This document shows positions 16,441 to 24,169 of a DNA stretch of 42,277 bases, in pieces. The position numbers and the translations under genes were made by a program. The notes below the pieces were generated by a model, which worked only from the letters and a program-made list of their open reading frames with translations, had not been told where the DNA came from and searched no databases. The stretch lies in IMG/VR virus record IMGVR_UViG_3300027659_000070, positions 1 to 42,277 of that record. One strand, 5' to 3'. The DNA is from a virus. Position 1 is the stretch's first letter. Each line of letters starts with the position of its first letter.

Positions 16441-18272
16441 TGCCCACTGCGCCGATTACCGGGCCGGGCGAGGTTACCCTAGGCGACAGCGACGGAACCC
16501 TTGTGGGCGGGCCGTATGAGCCGTTGACGGGGTATGTCGGCGCACCCTCGCCATCCACCGACGTAGCGGACCCGGACGGCTACCTACTGGCGGACCCGTC
16601 CGGCATCATCGTGTCGGAGCTAACGGCGACCGATGCGGCGCTGATTGCTGGCAATGTCCCGTTCATCACGGTCGGCATCGACATATCCCGCCCGGCGGCT
16701 GCGCTGGATTACGCCTACGGCTGGGGGTCGGCGCCATGGGGGGCGGTGTCCCTGTTGGCGGCAGCGGCCGAGGATACCGAAACGCTGCGAGTGTCGGACG
16801 TGGGGTATCGGACTGAGACCCCGGTCCTACCCTACCCGCCCCGGATCAGCGGCGGCTTCACACTGGACGCGCGTATCCCCTTGGCCCCGGCGCAAACCGG
16901 CATCGTCTACGGCTGGGGTTCGCTGTCCATCATCAATGTGGACCACGCCTATGATGGCGTTGTCGGCGCGTGGAACGTCGAGGGGCGGAACGTCTCGGTC
17001 AAGTATGGCGTCAAGACGTGGGATGATACACGCGGCGTGTTCCTTGATCCGATTGCGGACGACCTGACAACCATCTTTACGGGCGTGGCGTCCGGCTGGA
17101 TGTTGGACGAGTTCAAGTTGGAGGTATCGCTACGGGATGCCTCCTATTGGTTGGACCTGCCGTTTCAGCGGAACCTCTATGCCGGGACCGGAACGTATGA
17201 AGGTGACGCGGCGCTGGCGAATGTGCCGAAGCCGAAAACCCGTGGCATCGCCTACAACATCACGCCCGTTCTTGTGGACCGGGACAACCTGATTTACCAA
17301 TACAACGACGGACCCGGAACGATCGCGGCATTGTATGAGGGTGGCGCAACGTCCATCACGTTTCAGGCGGACACGACGGACCTATACACAGGCACCACAT
17401 CCGCCGGGCAATACCGCACCGACAACAGCCGTGGCCTGTTCCAACTCGGCCAGGAACCCGCCGACAACGCGGCCATCACGGTTGACGTGACGGGGCACTT
17501 TCCCACGGCCGGGGCGCAACTGATCGCGGCGAATATCATCCGCTACATGCTGACCGAGGATATGGACATCCCGGCCGATTATGTGGACACGGCCAGCTTC
17601 ACGACGGCGGCTACCGACTATCCCTATCAAGCCGGCTGGTATTTTGGGCCGGATGACCGTGTGAGCGGTGACGAAGCCGTGGGGCGGGCCTTGGCGGCGT
17701 TCGGGGCGCGCATCGTTCCGGCGGTATCGGGTGCCCTGCAATGCTTCATTCTCAAAGCCACCACCGACGCGGATACGTCGGTCGCGTCCTACACCACGGC
17801 GAACATTCTCCGATGTGAACCCCGCACCATCGCGGCCGAGGTCATGCCGGCAACCTATCGTGTGCGATGCGCCTACCAGCATAACAACACGGTCCAGACT
17901 TCCGGCCTGATCGGATCAACGACCGAGGCGCATCGGCAGTTTGTGCAGACGGCGGACCGTTTCGCCGCGTGGCTGGATACGTCGGTCTTGAACGGATACG
18001 CGACCGCAAAGGACCTGCCACCGTTCGGCGGCGGACTGACGACCGAGGCGGACGCGCAAGCCGTGGCGGACCGCATAGGCGCGCTGTTCGGCACGCGGCG
18101 GTGGTCCTTCGACGTTACGCTTCCGATTGTTGAAGCGGTCGATCGCGAGTTCGGGGACACCGTGACCGTGACCTATCCCAACCACATCATGGCCACGGGC
18201 GCGCGCGGCAAGGTGGTTGGTCGATCCTTTGACACAACGGAATTGACCATGACACTCACGGTGCTGGTATGA
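16440..18272 (+). CDS. Tail tip / hub-like protein
   Basis: 610 residues, TAATG overlap with the tape measure. N-terminal Pro/Gly-rich segment, a region with YAYGWGSAPWGAVSLLAAA and FTLDARIPLAPAQTGIVYGW, then a beta-rich body with the elements RNVSVKYGVK and FTGVASGWMLDEFKLEVSLR, which recalls tail-tip adaptor proteins, and a C-terminal part with EFGDTVTVTYPNHIMATGAR and VVGRSFDTTELTMTLTVLV, as at the end of hub proteins that close a beta-barrel ring. First gene behind the tape measure. No peptidase or lysozyme motif seen. The exact assignment (Dit versus hub) is inference. Confidence 0.7.
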   Translation: MPTAPITGPGEVTLGDSDGTLVGGPYEPLTGYVGAPSPSTDVADPDGYLLADPSGIIVSELTATDAALIAGNVPFITVGIDISRPAAALDYAYGWGSAPWGAVSLLAAAAEDTETLRVSDVGYRTETPVLPYPPRISGGFTLDARIPLAPAQTGIVYGWGSLSIINVDHAYDGVVGAWNVEGRNVSVKYGVKTWDDTRGVFLDPIADDLTTIFTGVASGWMLDEFKLEVSLRDASYWLDLPFQRNLYAGTGTYEGDAALANVPKPKTRGIAYNITPVLVDRDNLIYQYNDGPGTIAALYEGGATSITFQADTTDLYTGTTSAGQYRTDNSRGLFQLGQEPADNAAITVDVTGHFPTAGAQLIAANIIRYMLTEDMDIPADYVDTASFTTAATDYPYQAGWYFGPDDRVSGDEAVGRALAAFGARIVPAVSGALQCFILKATTDADTSVASYTTANILRCEPRTIAAEVMPATYRVRCAYQHNNTVQTSGLIGSTTEAHRQFVQTADRFAAWLDTSVLNGYATAKDLPPFGGGLTTEADAQAVADRIGALFGTRRWSFDVTLPIVEAVDREFGDTVTVTYPNHIMATGARGKVVGRSFDTTELTMTLTVLV

Positions 18273-19045
18273 CCACGCAAACCCTGCTCGCGTGGTCCAA
18301 CCTCGCCAAACTAGCGACAATATCGGCCACGTCGTCCGAAGCACTCATGCCGCCGGAAGCGACGGTCAACGACATCGGCGACGCGTCCACCGGCTGGCAG
18401 TCCCTCGCGGGCGTGACCACGGCGACGCTCACGTATACGCTGGCGGTTGCGGGTTCGTCGGTGCTGGTGATTGGGCTTTTCCGAACCAACCTATCGACCA
18501 CGGCGCAAATCACCGCGACGATTACCTATAACAGCGTCGAGACATGGACCGAGACACTAGCCGGCCCGGCAGTAGGACGCGGGCAGGTGGTGTTCGTTCT
18601 CGACGCGGCCGAATACGCGGACAGCATCGCCATTGAGATTGTGGACACGTCCAACCCGGATGGGTTCTTGAACGTCCCGCTGGTGTTCATCGGCAATGGC
18701 TGGCTCCCGACCTACAGCGTCGCGCCTTCCCTCACCAGTGCATGGATGCCGCAGCAAAACAACCAAATCACGCGCGGCGGACAGGAATACACGACGCAGC
18801 TATCCAACGCGCGAACGCTCAATTTCGAGTTTGGCGCGATCGCGTCTGACGAACATTACGCGGGCGCGGAAGAAGCGTCTCGGCTGGCGGGCTTGGGGAT
18901 CAACTTTCTCGTGATCCCAGACGCGAACGGCAACGCAGTCAAATACGACGCGATCTTTGGAAAAATGCAGGCGGGGCCTAGCGGCGCCGTGGCGGGCGCA
19001 TCGCGGATGCGGACATGGCGGGCAACCGTGACTGAGAGGCTTTGA
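18269..19045 (+). CDS. Distal tail / carbohydrate-binding-like protein
   Basis: 258 residues, ATGA overlap with the preceding gene. Residues 1-140 form a beta-sandwich-like domain (TATITYNSVETWTETLAG, QVVFVLDAAEYADSIAIEIV) and the C-terminal part has GWLPTYSVAPSLTSAWMPQQ, SNARTLNFEFGAIASDE and RMRTWRATVTERL, a pattern I associate with small tail-tip proteins that contact the tube end. No enzymatic motif. Acts probably at the tail tip with the 610-residue protein; assignment by position and fold impression only. Confidence 0.6.
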   Translation: MTTQTLLAWSNLAKLATISATSSEALMPPEATVNDIGDASTGWQSLAGVTTATLTYTLAVAGSSVLVIGLFRTNLSTTAQITATITYNSVETWTETLAGPAVGRGQVVFVLDAAEYADSIAIEIVDTSNPDGFLNVPLVFIGNGWLPTYSVAPSLTSAWMPQQNNQITRGGQEYTTQLSNARTLNFEFGAIASDEHYAGAEEASRLAGLGINFLVIPDANGNAVKYDAIFGKMQAGPSGAVAGASRMRTWRATVTERL

Positions 19046-19046
19046 G

Positions 19047-19736
19047 ATGATCGGGAACCTGATCCTAGAGACGTGCGCGTCTCCAAGCAATTCCGCCACG
19101 ATCAACCTAGCCGGCGCGGTGGCAGGCCGCAGCACGTTCCGCAGTCAGTTGGCGAACGGATCGACGGTCGGATACTGCCTGTCCAATTCGACGCAATGGG
19201 AAGTCGGGCTAGGCACCCTGACGCACGCCACGCCGGACACGCTGGCCCGCACGACGGTGTTGTCTAACCACCTCGGCACTACGGATCGGGTGGTGTTTGT
19301 CGGTTCCGCCTACGTCATCAACCACATCCCGGCGGAAAAGGCGGTCTATCTCAATTCGGCCGGGAACCTGGAAATCGCGAACGATGTGGCGGTAACCGGC
19401 AACATCACCGCAGCAGACGGCACGACGGGCGATGAGGTTGTGAATTTCTCCCAGTTTGCGCAGTCCAAAGCCGGCGACGGTTACGTGACCCTGCCCGGGA
19501 ACATCCGGATGCAATGGGGGACTGAAAGCGTAACGCTTTCCGGCAACTCCGCGACGATCAGCTTCCCGTCTACGTTTTCGTCGTTCTACACCCTTGTCGT
19601 TTCAAACGGCTCCGCATCAACGTCCCAAAATGACGTGACGATCACTGGCCAGAACGGAACCGAGTTCATCGTTTACGTTCCCGACCAAGCAACAGGCAGT
19701 TTCGTTGTCAACTGGATCGCGATTGGAGCCGTCTAA
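19047..19736 (+). CDS. Tail fibre protein with gp53-like C-terminus
   Basis: 229 residues, GAGAGG upstream. N-terminal anchor-type sequence includes THATPDTLARTTVLSNHLGT and VVFVGSAYVINHIPAEKA, common at fibre N-termini. The end carries GYVTLPGNIRMQWGTES, FPSTFSSFYTLVVSNGS and FVVNWIAIGAV, the arrangement of the gp53-like tail fibre C-terminal domain (strand, ...FP..F...., then final W-x-A-I-G). This domain is a trimeric receptor-binding head in known fibres. Short for a fibre; it may act as an adaptor fibre. Stop overlaps the next ATG (TAATG). Confidence 0.75.
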   Translation: MIGNLILETCASPSNSATINLAGAVAGRSTFRSQLANGSTVGYCLSNSTQWEVGLGTLTHATPDTLARTTVLSNHLGTTDRVVFVGSAYVINHIPAEKAVYLNSAGNLEIANDVAVTGNITAADGTTGDEVVNFSQFAQSKAGDGYVTLPGNIRMQWGTESVTLSGNSATISFPSTFSSFYTLVVSNGSASTSQNDVTITGQNGTEFIVYVPDQATGSFVVNWIAIGAV

Positions 19737-22700
19737 TGACTGACCTTTCGACCGAGATTGCCCAACTCCCGACCGTCACATCCGTTGCGCCGTCGGACTG
19801 GCTGGTCATCCAGCCCGGCACGGGTGGAACGCCGCTTCGCAAGGCATCCGCCGAACAGGTGATGAACGGGCTGATTGACGCAATCGGCACCGGCACCATC
19901 GTTGCGAATGACGTTATCATCACGGGCGGCACGGCAACGCTGGATGTGGGCAGCATCACCAGCCTGACCGCCGGCACCATCGACATCAAAAGCGGCACTG
20001 GCACGCTCGCCACCGGCTCTATCAACACGCTCACAGTGTCCGGCACGGCAACGGTGGGGCTAGGCGCGTTCACAAAACTGAACGCAGGCACCGTCGATAT
20101 CGACAACGGCGACGCGCTGCTACAGACGGCGACGATCACCAGCCTCAACGCTGGCACGATCGTCGGAACCACGGCGACCCTGACAAGCCTCAATGCCGGG
20201 ACCGTGACGATCACGACCGGCACCGGCACACTGACGGCGCTCACGGTCACGGGCACGCTAGGCGCTGGCACGGCGAACCTGACGACGGCCAATATCGGCA
20301 CGGTCGATATCGACGCGGGCGCGGCGGTGCTGCAATCGCTGCAATCGGACGCGGGGACGATTACCAACCTGACGGCGCCGACGCTGGCAGTGTCGGGCAC
20401 GGCAACGGTGGGGCACGTCTCGGCCACCAGCGTCACAGCGGCAGGCGCCATCATCGGTGCATCCGGCACGATTACCAGCATCAACGCCGGAACGGTCGCG
20501 GTATCGGGCAAGGTCACCGCCGCGACGGGCACGATCACGGACGTGACGGCAACGACACTGGCCGCGACCGGGACGGCCACGATCGGACACGCGGCGGCGA
20601 CAAGCGCGACGGTCGGGACGCTGGTAGCGAGCGCGGGGACTGTCACGCTGGCAAGCGCCACGGTCACGGATGCCGTTGTCAGCAAGGGCACCATCGCGAC
20701 GTTGATTGCGAATGCCGGCACGGTATCGTTGTCGAAAGGCACAATCACCGACCTTGCCTCTACTACGCTTGCGGCGACTGGCGTTGCCACGATCGGCACT
20801 CTGATTGCCAACGCGGGCACCGTGACGCTGGGCAAGGGCACGATCACCGACCTGGCCGCCACCACCCTTTCGGCCAGTGGCACCGCCACCATCGGGCATC
20901 TGGCGGGCACCACCGGCACCATTGCCACAGGAACCATCGGAACCCTAACCGCCAACGCTGGGACGGTCACGTTGGGCAAGGCGACCGTCACAGACGCAGT
21001 CGTGACCACGGGCACGGTCGGCACTTTGGTATCGACGGTGGGCACGATTACCGCCGTCAACGCCGGCACCATCACATCCTCCGGCGCGGTGACCGGAGCA
21101 TCCGGCACGTTCACGACCGGCTCCATCCCGACGCTGGCGGTGTCGGGCACGGCAACGGTGGGGACGGCCATAACCGGCGGCGCGACAGCCGCGACGGCGG
21201 ATGCGCGGTGGGGACTGTTCGGGGCCGTCGATGTGGACAGCACGGGCGCGGCGGTCGGATGGTCAGAAGCGGACGGGACGCATTCATTCGGCCAGGTCAA
21301 AACGCCGGACCTGATCGCGACCAAGAGCACGATCACCACGGCGGTCATGGACAGCGCCACGGCAACCGTAGTGACCGCCGGCACCGTTTCGGTATCGTCC
21401 AACAACACCTATGCCGGCGATCAGCGGTGGGGCCTGTTCGGGGCGCTGGATGTTGACGCCACCAGCCAACCATTCGGCTTCAAAGCGATTGATGGCGTCT
21501 ACGTTTTCGGCTCGGTCCGCACCGGCACCCTGACGCTCAATTCCGAACCAACTGCATCGGACCACGCCGCCACGAAAAAATACGTCGATGAAGCCAGCGG
21601 CGGCACTTCCGGCGCCTACACAGGCATTGAGCTAGAGGCCCGCGACGCGCAAGCTCTGGCGCAATCCATGGCCGTTCGCAGCCAGACGAACCCGACCATT
21701 GCGACGCCATGTTGGACCTATAGCCATATCATCCACTACGGCCAGAGCTTCGCGCTCGGGTTCGGATCGGCGGGCCTAATCAGCACCACGGCCGGCCCGG
21801 ATGGAACGTTCTCGTTCGGCTCGCGGCCGGCAAATACCGTCGCAACGGACGTATTCACGCAGTCCGGTTCCGCCACGATGCTTGATCTAACGATCACGGC
21901 CGGCGCGGAAGTTCCTGCGATCGGCATGGTCAACTACCTGCGCCGGTCGCAGTTGGCGAGGGCCAACCTTGCCTCGGACAGCACGCGGCAACTGGTGGTC
22001 AACGCCGCCGGGAAGGGTGGAACCGCGCTGGCCGATCTGTCCAAGGGCGCGACACCGACCGAGTATTACGGCCAGCTAACGGATCTGATGGCCAAGGCGC
22101 ACACGGCGGCCGGCGGGTCTTCGTATGGCATCGCGGGCTTGTGCCTCCTGCAAGGCGAACAGGACTACGCCGCCGGAACCTCGGAAGCATCCTACAAGGC
22201 AACGCTTGAGACTTTCGCGACCGACTTCGCAACCGATGCGAAAGCGGAGGCCGTCCAAACCCCCGACCCCGGCTTGTTCCTGTGCCAGACTTCATCCGAT
22301 TGGGATAGCGGTTCTGACATATCCGCTATCGGCAATGCTCAGCTTTCGGCGGCGCAGGACAATCCAAATATCTACCTGATTGGTCCGTATTACGCCTACC
22401 CGGACGACGGGACCAAACACCTCACAAGCGACGGATATCGGTGGGTTGGGGAGCAGTTCGCCAAGGTATTTGACCGGGTAGTTTTCGCGGGCGAGGGATG
22501 GCTCCCCTGCCACATCACCGCCGCATGGTTTCGAGGCGACAAGGTGCTGTTGGAATACCACACGCCAGAACCGCCGCTGCAAGTCCAGGCCGCATACCTC
22601 GAAACCACCCCCACCACATTCGCCAATCGCGGCTTTCGGTTGGGTGACGATGCCGGGTCGATCACGATCAGCGCCATCGAAGTCAAGAAATCCTCAATCG

Positions 22701-22900
22701 TCATCACGATGGCGCGCGAAACCAGCACGGCTGCGAACCCGTGGGTTCAATACGCTGGCAACGCGACATACGACGGCGCGGGCAACATTTGTGACTCCGA
22801 CCCGGCCATTTCCTACGCCACCGACAGCGTTTCCGGCGATCCGTATCCTTTGTGGAACTGGGCTGTTGGACAACGCATGACCATCGTTGAGGATGTTTGA
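19736..22900 (+). CDS. Tail spike with repeat stalk and SGNH/SASA-type esterase
   Basis: 1054 residues. An adaptor-like N-terminus (DWLVIQPGTGGTPLRKASAE) is followed by a stalk of degenerate 14-20 residue Thr/Ala/Gly repeats (about 55-485; unit like LIANAGTVTLGKGTITDL). Two RWGLFGA-DVD...DG...FG modules follow near 490 and 563. From about 655 there is an esterase domain: HYGQS with Ser671, LQGEQDY (806-811), and DDGTKHLTSDGY with D890/D891 and H895, matching blocks of sialate-O-acetylesterase/SGNH hydrolases. The C-terminal about 130 residues are beta-rich. Likely removes acyl groups from a surface polysaccharide during adsorption; substrate unknown. Confidence 0.82.
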   Translation: MTDLSTEIAQLPTVTSVAPSDWLVIQPGTGGTPLRKASAEQVMNGLIDAIGTGTIVANDVIITGGTATLDVGSITSLTAGTIDIKSGTGTLATGSINTLTVSGTATVGLGAFTKLNAGTVDIDNGDALLQTATITSLNAGTIVGTTATLTSLNAGTVTITTGTGTLTALTVTGTLGAGTANLTTANIGTVDIDAGAAVLQSLQSDAGTITNLTAPTLAVSGTATVGHVSATSVTAAGAIIGASGTITSINAGTVAVSGKVTAATGTITDVTATTLAATGTATIGHAAATSATVGTLVASAGTVTLASATVTDAVVSKGTIATLIANAGTVSLSKGTITDLASTTLAATGVATIGTLIANAGTVTLGKGTITDLAATTLSASGTATIGHLAGTTGTIATGTIGTLTANAGTVTLGKATVTDAVVTTGTVGTLVSTVGTITAVNAGTITSSGAVTGASGTFTTGSIPTLAVSGTATVGTAITGGATAATADARWGLFGAVDVDSTGAAVGWSEADGTHSFGQVKTPDLIATKSTITTAVMDSATATVVTAGTVSVSSNNTYAGDQRWGLFGALDVDATSQPFGFKAIDGVYVFGSVRTGTLTLNSEPTASDHAATKKYVDEASGGTSGAYTGIELEARDAQALAQSMAVRSQTNPTIATPCWTYSHIIHYGQSFALGFGSAGLISTTAGPDGTFSFGSRPANTVATDVFTQSGSATMLDLTITAGAEVPAIGMVNYLRRSQLARANLASDSTRQLVVNAAGKGGTALADLSKGATPTEYYGQLTDLMAKAHTAAGGSSYGIAGLCLLQGEQDYAAGTSEASYKATLETFATDFATDAKAEAVQTPDPGLFLCQTSSDWDSGSDISAIGNAQLSAAQDNPNIYLIGPYYAYPDDGTKHLTSDGYRWVGEQFAKVFDRVVFAGEGWLPCHITAAWFRGDKVLLEYHTPEPPLQVQAAYLETTPTTFANRGFRLGDDAGSITISAIEVKKSSIVITMARETSTAANPWVQYAGNATYDGAGNICDSDPAISYATDSVSGDPYPLWNWAVGQRMTIVEDV
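19899..21180 (+). repeat. Degenerate coding repeats of the spike stalk
   Basis: Roughly 1.3 kb of diverged repeats rich in GGCAC-GG and ACGGTC words, coding for the Thr/Ala/Gly stalk. A near-identical 24-base block reading GTGTCGGGCACGGCAACGGT plus GGGG occurs three times, at about 20036 (one change), 20389 and 21141. The repeat composition also leaves a 566-codon open frame on the opposite strand. Confidence 0.85.
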
Positions 22901-22902
22901 TT

Positions 22903-23613
22903 ATGGCACTGATCACGCAATACGCAGGCATCACGGCAACGACCGCCACGAAACTATGCGGCCCGCTTCCAAACGTATCCGGCGAAGTGTTCAACGCCTT
23001 TTTCGGTGTCGATGCCGGAACGTCCATCAACCGCGCGCCGGCCGGCTCGGCATGGTCCGCCATCGGCTCGGGTCCAACCTACTCCGCCGGCTACGCGAGG
23101 ATGGAGCCCGACACGAACGCCATCCGAACGGCGGTGCTGAACACCACGACGGCATACACCATCATGGGCGTGTTCCGTCGCGTGACGGGTGGCAGCGGCA
23201 CGGCGGCGCGCGTCATCGCGACGAACCCGACATCTGTGATCCTGTGGTCCCTCAATCCGACAACCGGCGCCATGAGCCTGACAGGTTCGCCGGTCACGGG
23301 CGCGGCAACGCTCACCATTGCCGGCGATCTGGACGAGTTCCGGTTTTGCGTGGCGACCATCGGCGGAAACACCGCGTCGGCACTCTACAACCTGACAGAC
23401 GATACCGCGTCCTCCGATGGCAGTTCCGGCCTTGTCAGTGGGAGCGGCGCCAACACCATCGACCTGACCGGCGGCGCCGCAACGACGAATACGCTCAATG
23501 TCGATTGGGCTTGGTGCGGCATCTTCGAGGGCATCGTCAATGAGGCCGGGCGGGACGCCTACTACGATTGGGTCAAAGGCATCCTGCTGAACCTGCGCGG
23601 GATCAGTTGCTGA
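22903..23613 (+). CDS. LamG-like tail-associated protein
   Basis: 236 residues from the ATG at 22903, just behind the previous stop. All-beta sequence with strands spaced as in a ConA/LamG jelly roll: AYTIMGVFRRVTGG, LWSLNPTTGAMSLTG, DEFRFCVATIGGNTASALYN, TLNVDWAWCGIFEG, ending RDAYYDWVKGILLNLRG. Proteins of this kind occur in tail fibre regions as glycan-binding or spike-attached subunits. No catalytic residues can be assigned. Fold call is by pattern only. Confidence 0.65.
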   Translation: MALITQYAGITATTATKLCGPLPNVSGEVFNAFFGVDAGTSINRAPAGSAWSAIGSGPTYSAGYARMEPDTNAIRTAVLNTTTAYTIMGVFRRVTGGSGTAARVIATNPTSVILWSLNPTTGAMSLTGSPVTGAATLTIAGDLDEFRFCVATIGGNTASALYNLTDDTASSDGSSGLVSGSGANTIDLTGGAATTNTLNVDWAWCGIFEGIVNEAGRDAYYDWVKGILLNLRGISC

Positions 23614-23614
23614 C

Positions 23615-24169
23615 ATGCCCCGCAAACAGATCACGCAGTTCACGGCGGCATCGGCCATTGCCCTGACGGATCGGTTCCTGTTGCAGCAAGGCGCAACCGG
23701 GACCGCGTACACGCATGGCACGGTCACGCAACTGCTGAACGGCGGGCTGGCCAGCACGTATTCATCCGTAACGGTCAACGGCTCCACGGTCCCGGCCAAC
23801 GGCATCTATCTGCCTGCGACCAACACCCTCGGCTTTGCGGTCAACACCACGGCCGAAATGCAGATGACTGGCACGGCATTGTCGCCCGCCACGTCGGACG
23901 GCCTGGCACTCGGCACGACGGCGCTCATGTGGTCCGACGTGTTCCTAGCATCCGGCGCGGTAATCAACTTCAACAGCGGGGACATGACGATCACACACGG
24001 GTCGAATGCCTTGACGATCGCGGGCGGTGAACTAGCAGTTGAAACCCTGCTTCTCACGGCGATAGCGGATGGAGCAAGCTACGATGACGACGCGGCGGCT
24101 GCGGCGGGTGGGATCGGGTTGAAGCGACTATACCGAAACGGCAATTTTCTGATGGTGAGGCTCACATGA
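23615..24169 (+). CDS. Fibre adaptor-like protein
   Basis: 184 residues. The N-terminus ITQFTAASAIALTDRFLLQQ, then GATGTAYTHGTVTQLLNGGL, is similar to that of the 1054-residue spike (IAQLPTVTSVAPSDWLVIQP, GTGGTPLRKASAEQVMNGL), so both probably use the same attachment site on the tail. The C-terminal part (TLGFAVNTTAEMQMTGTALS, GGIGLKRLYRNGNFLMVRL) is a fibre-type beta domain. Probably an adaptor or short side fibre. Stop overlaps the next ATG (ATGA). Confidence 0.65.
   Translation: MPRKQITQFTAASAIALTDRFLLQQGATGTAYTHGTVTQLLNGGLASTYSSVTVNGSTVPANGIYLPATNTLGFAVNTTAEMQMTGTALSPATSDGLALGTTALMWSDVFLASGAVINFNSGDMTITHGSNALTIAGGELAVETLLLTAIADGASYDDDAAAAAGGIGLKRLYRNGNFLMVRLT

Noticed and set aside
19708-21408. 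566-codon open frame on the - strand over the spike stalk
   Set aside because: It mirrors the repeats of the + strand spike gene (Val/Pro/Ala runs), has no RBS and no independent features; a composition effect.
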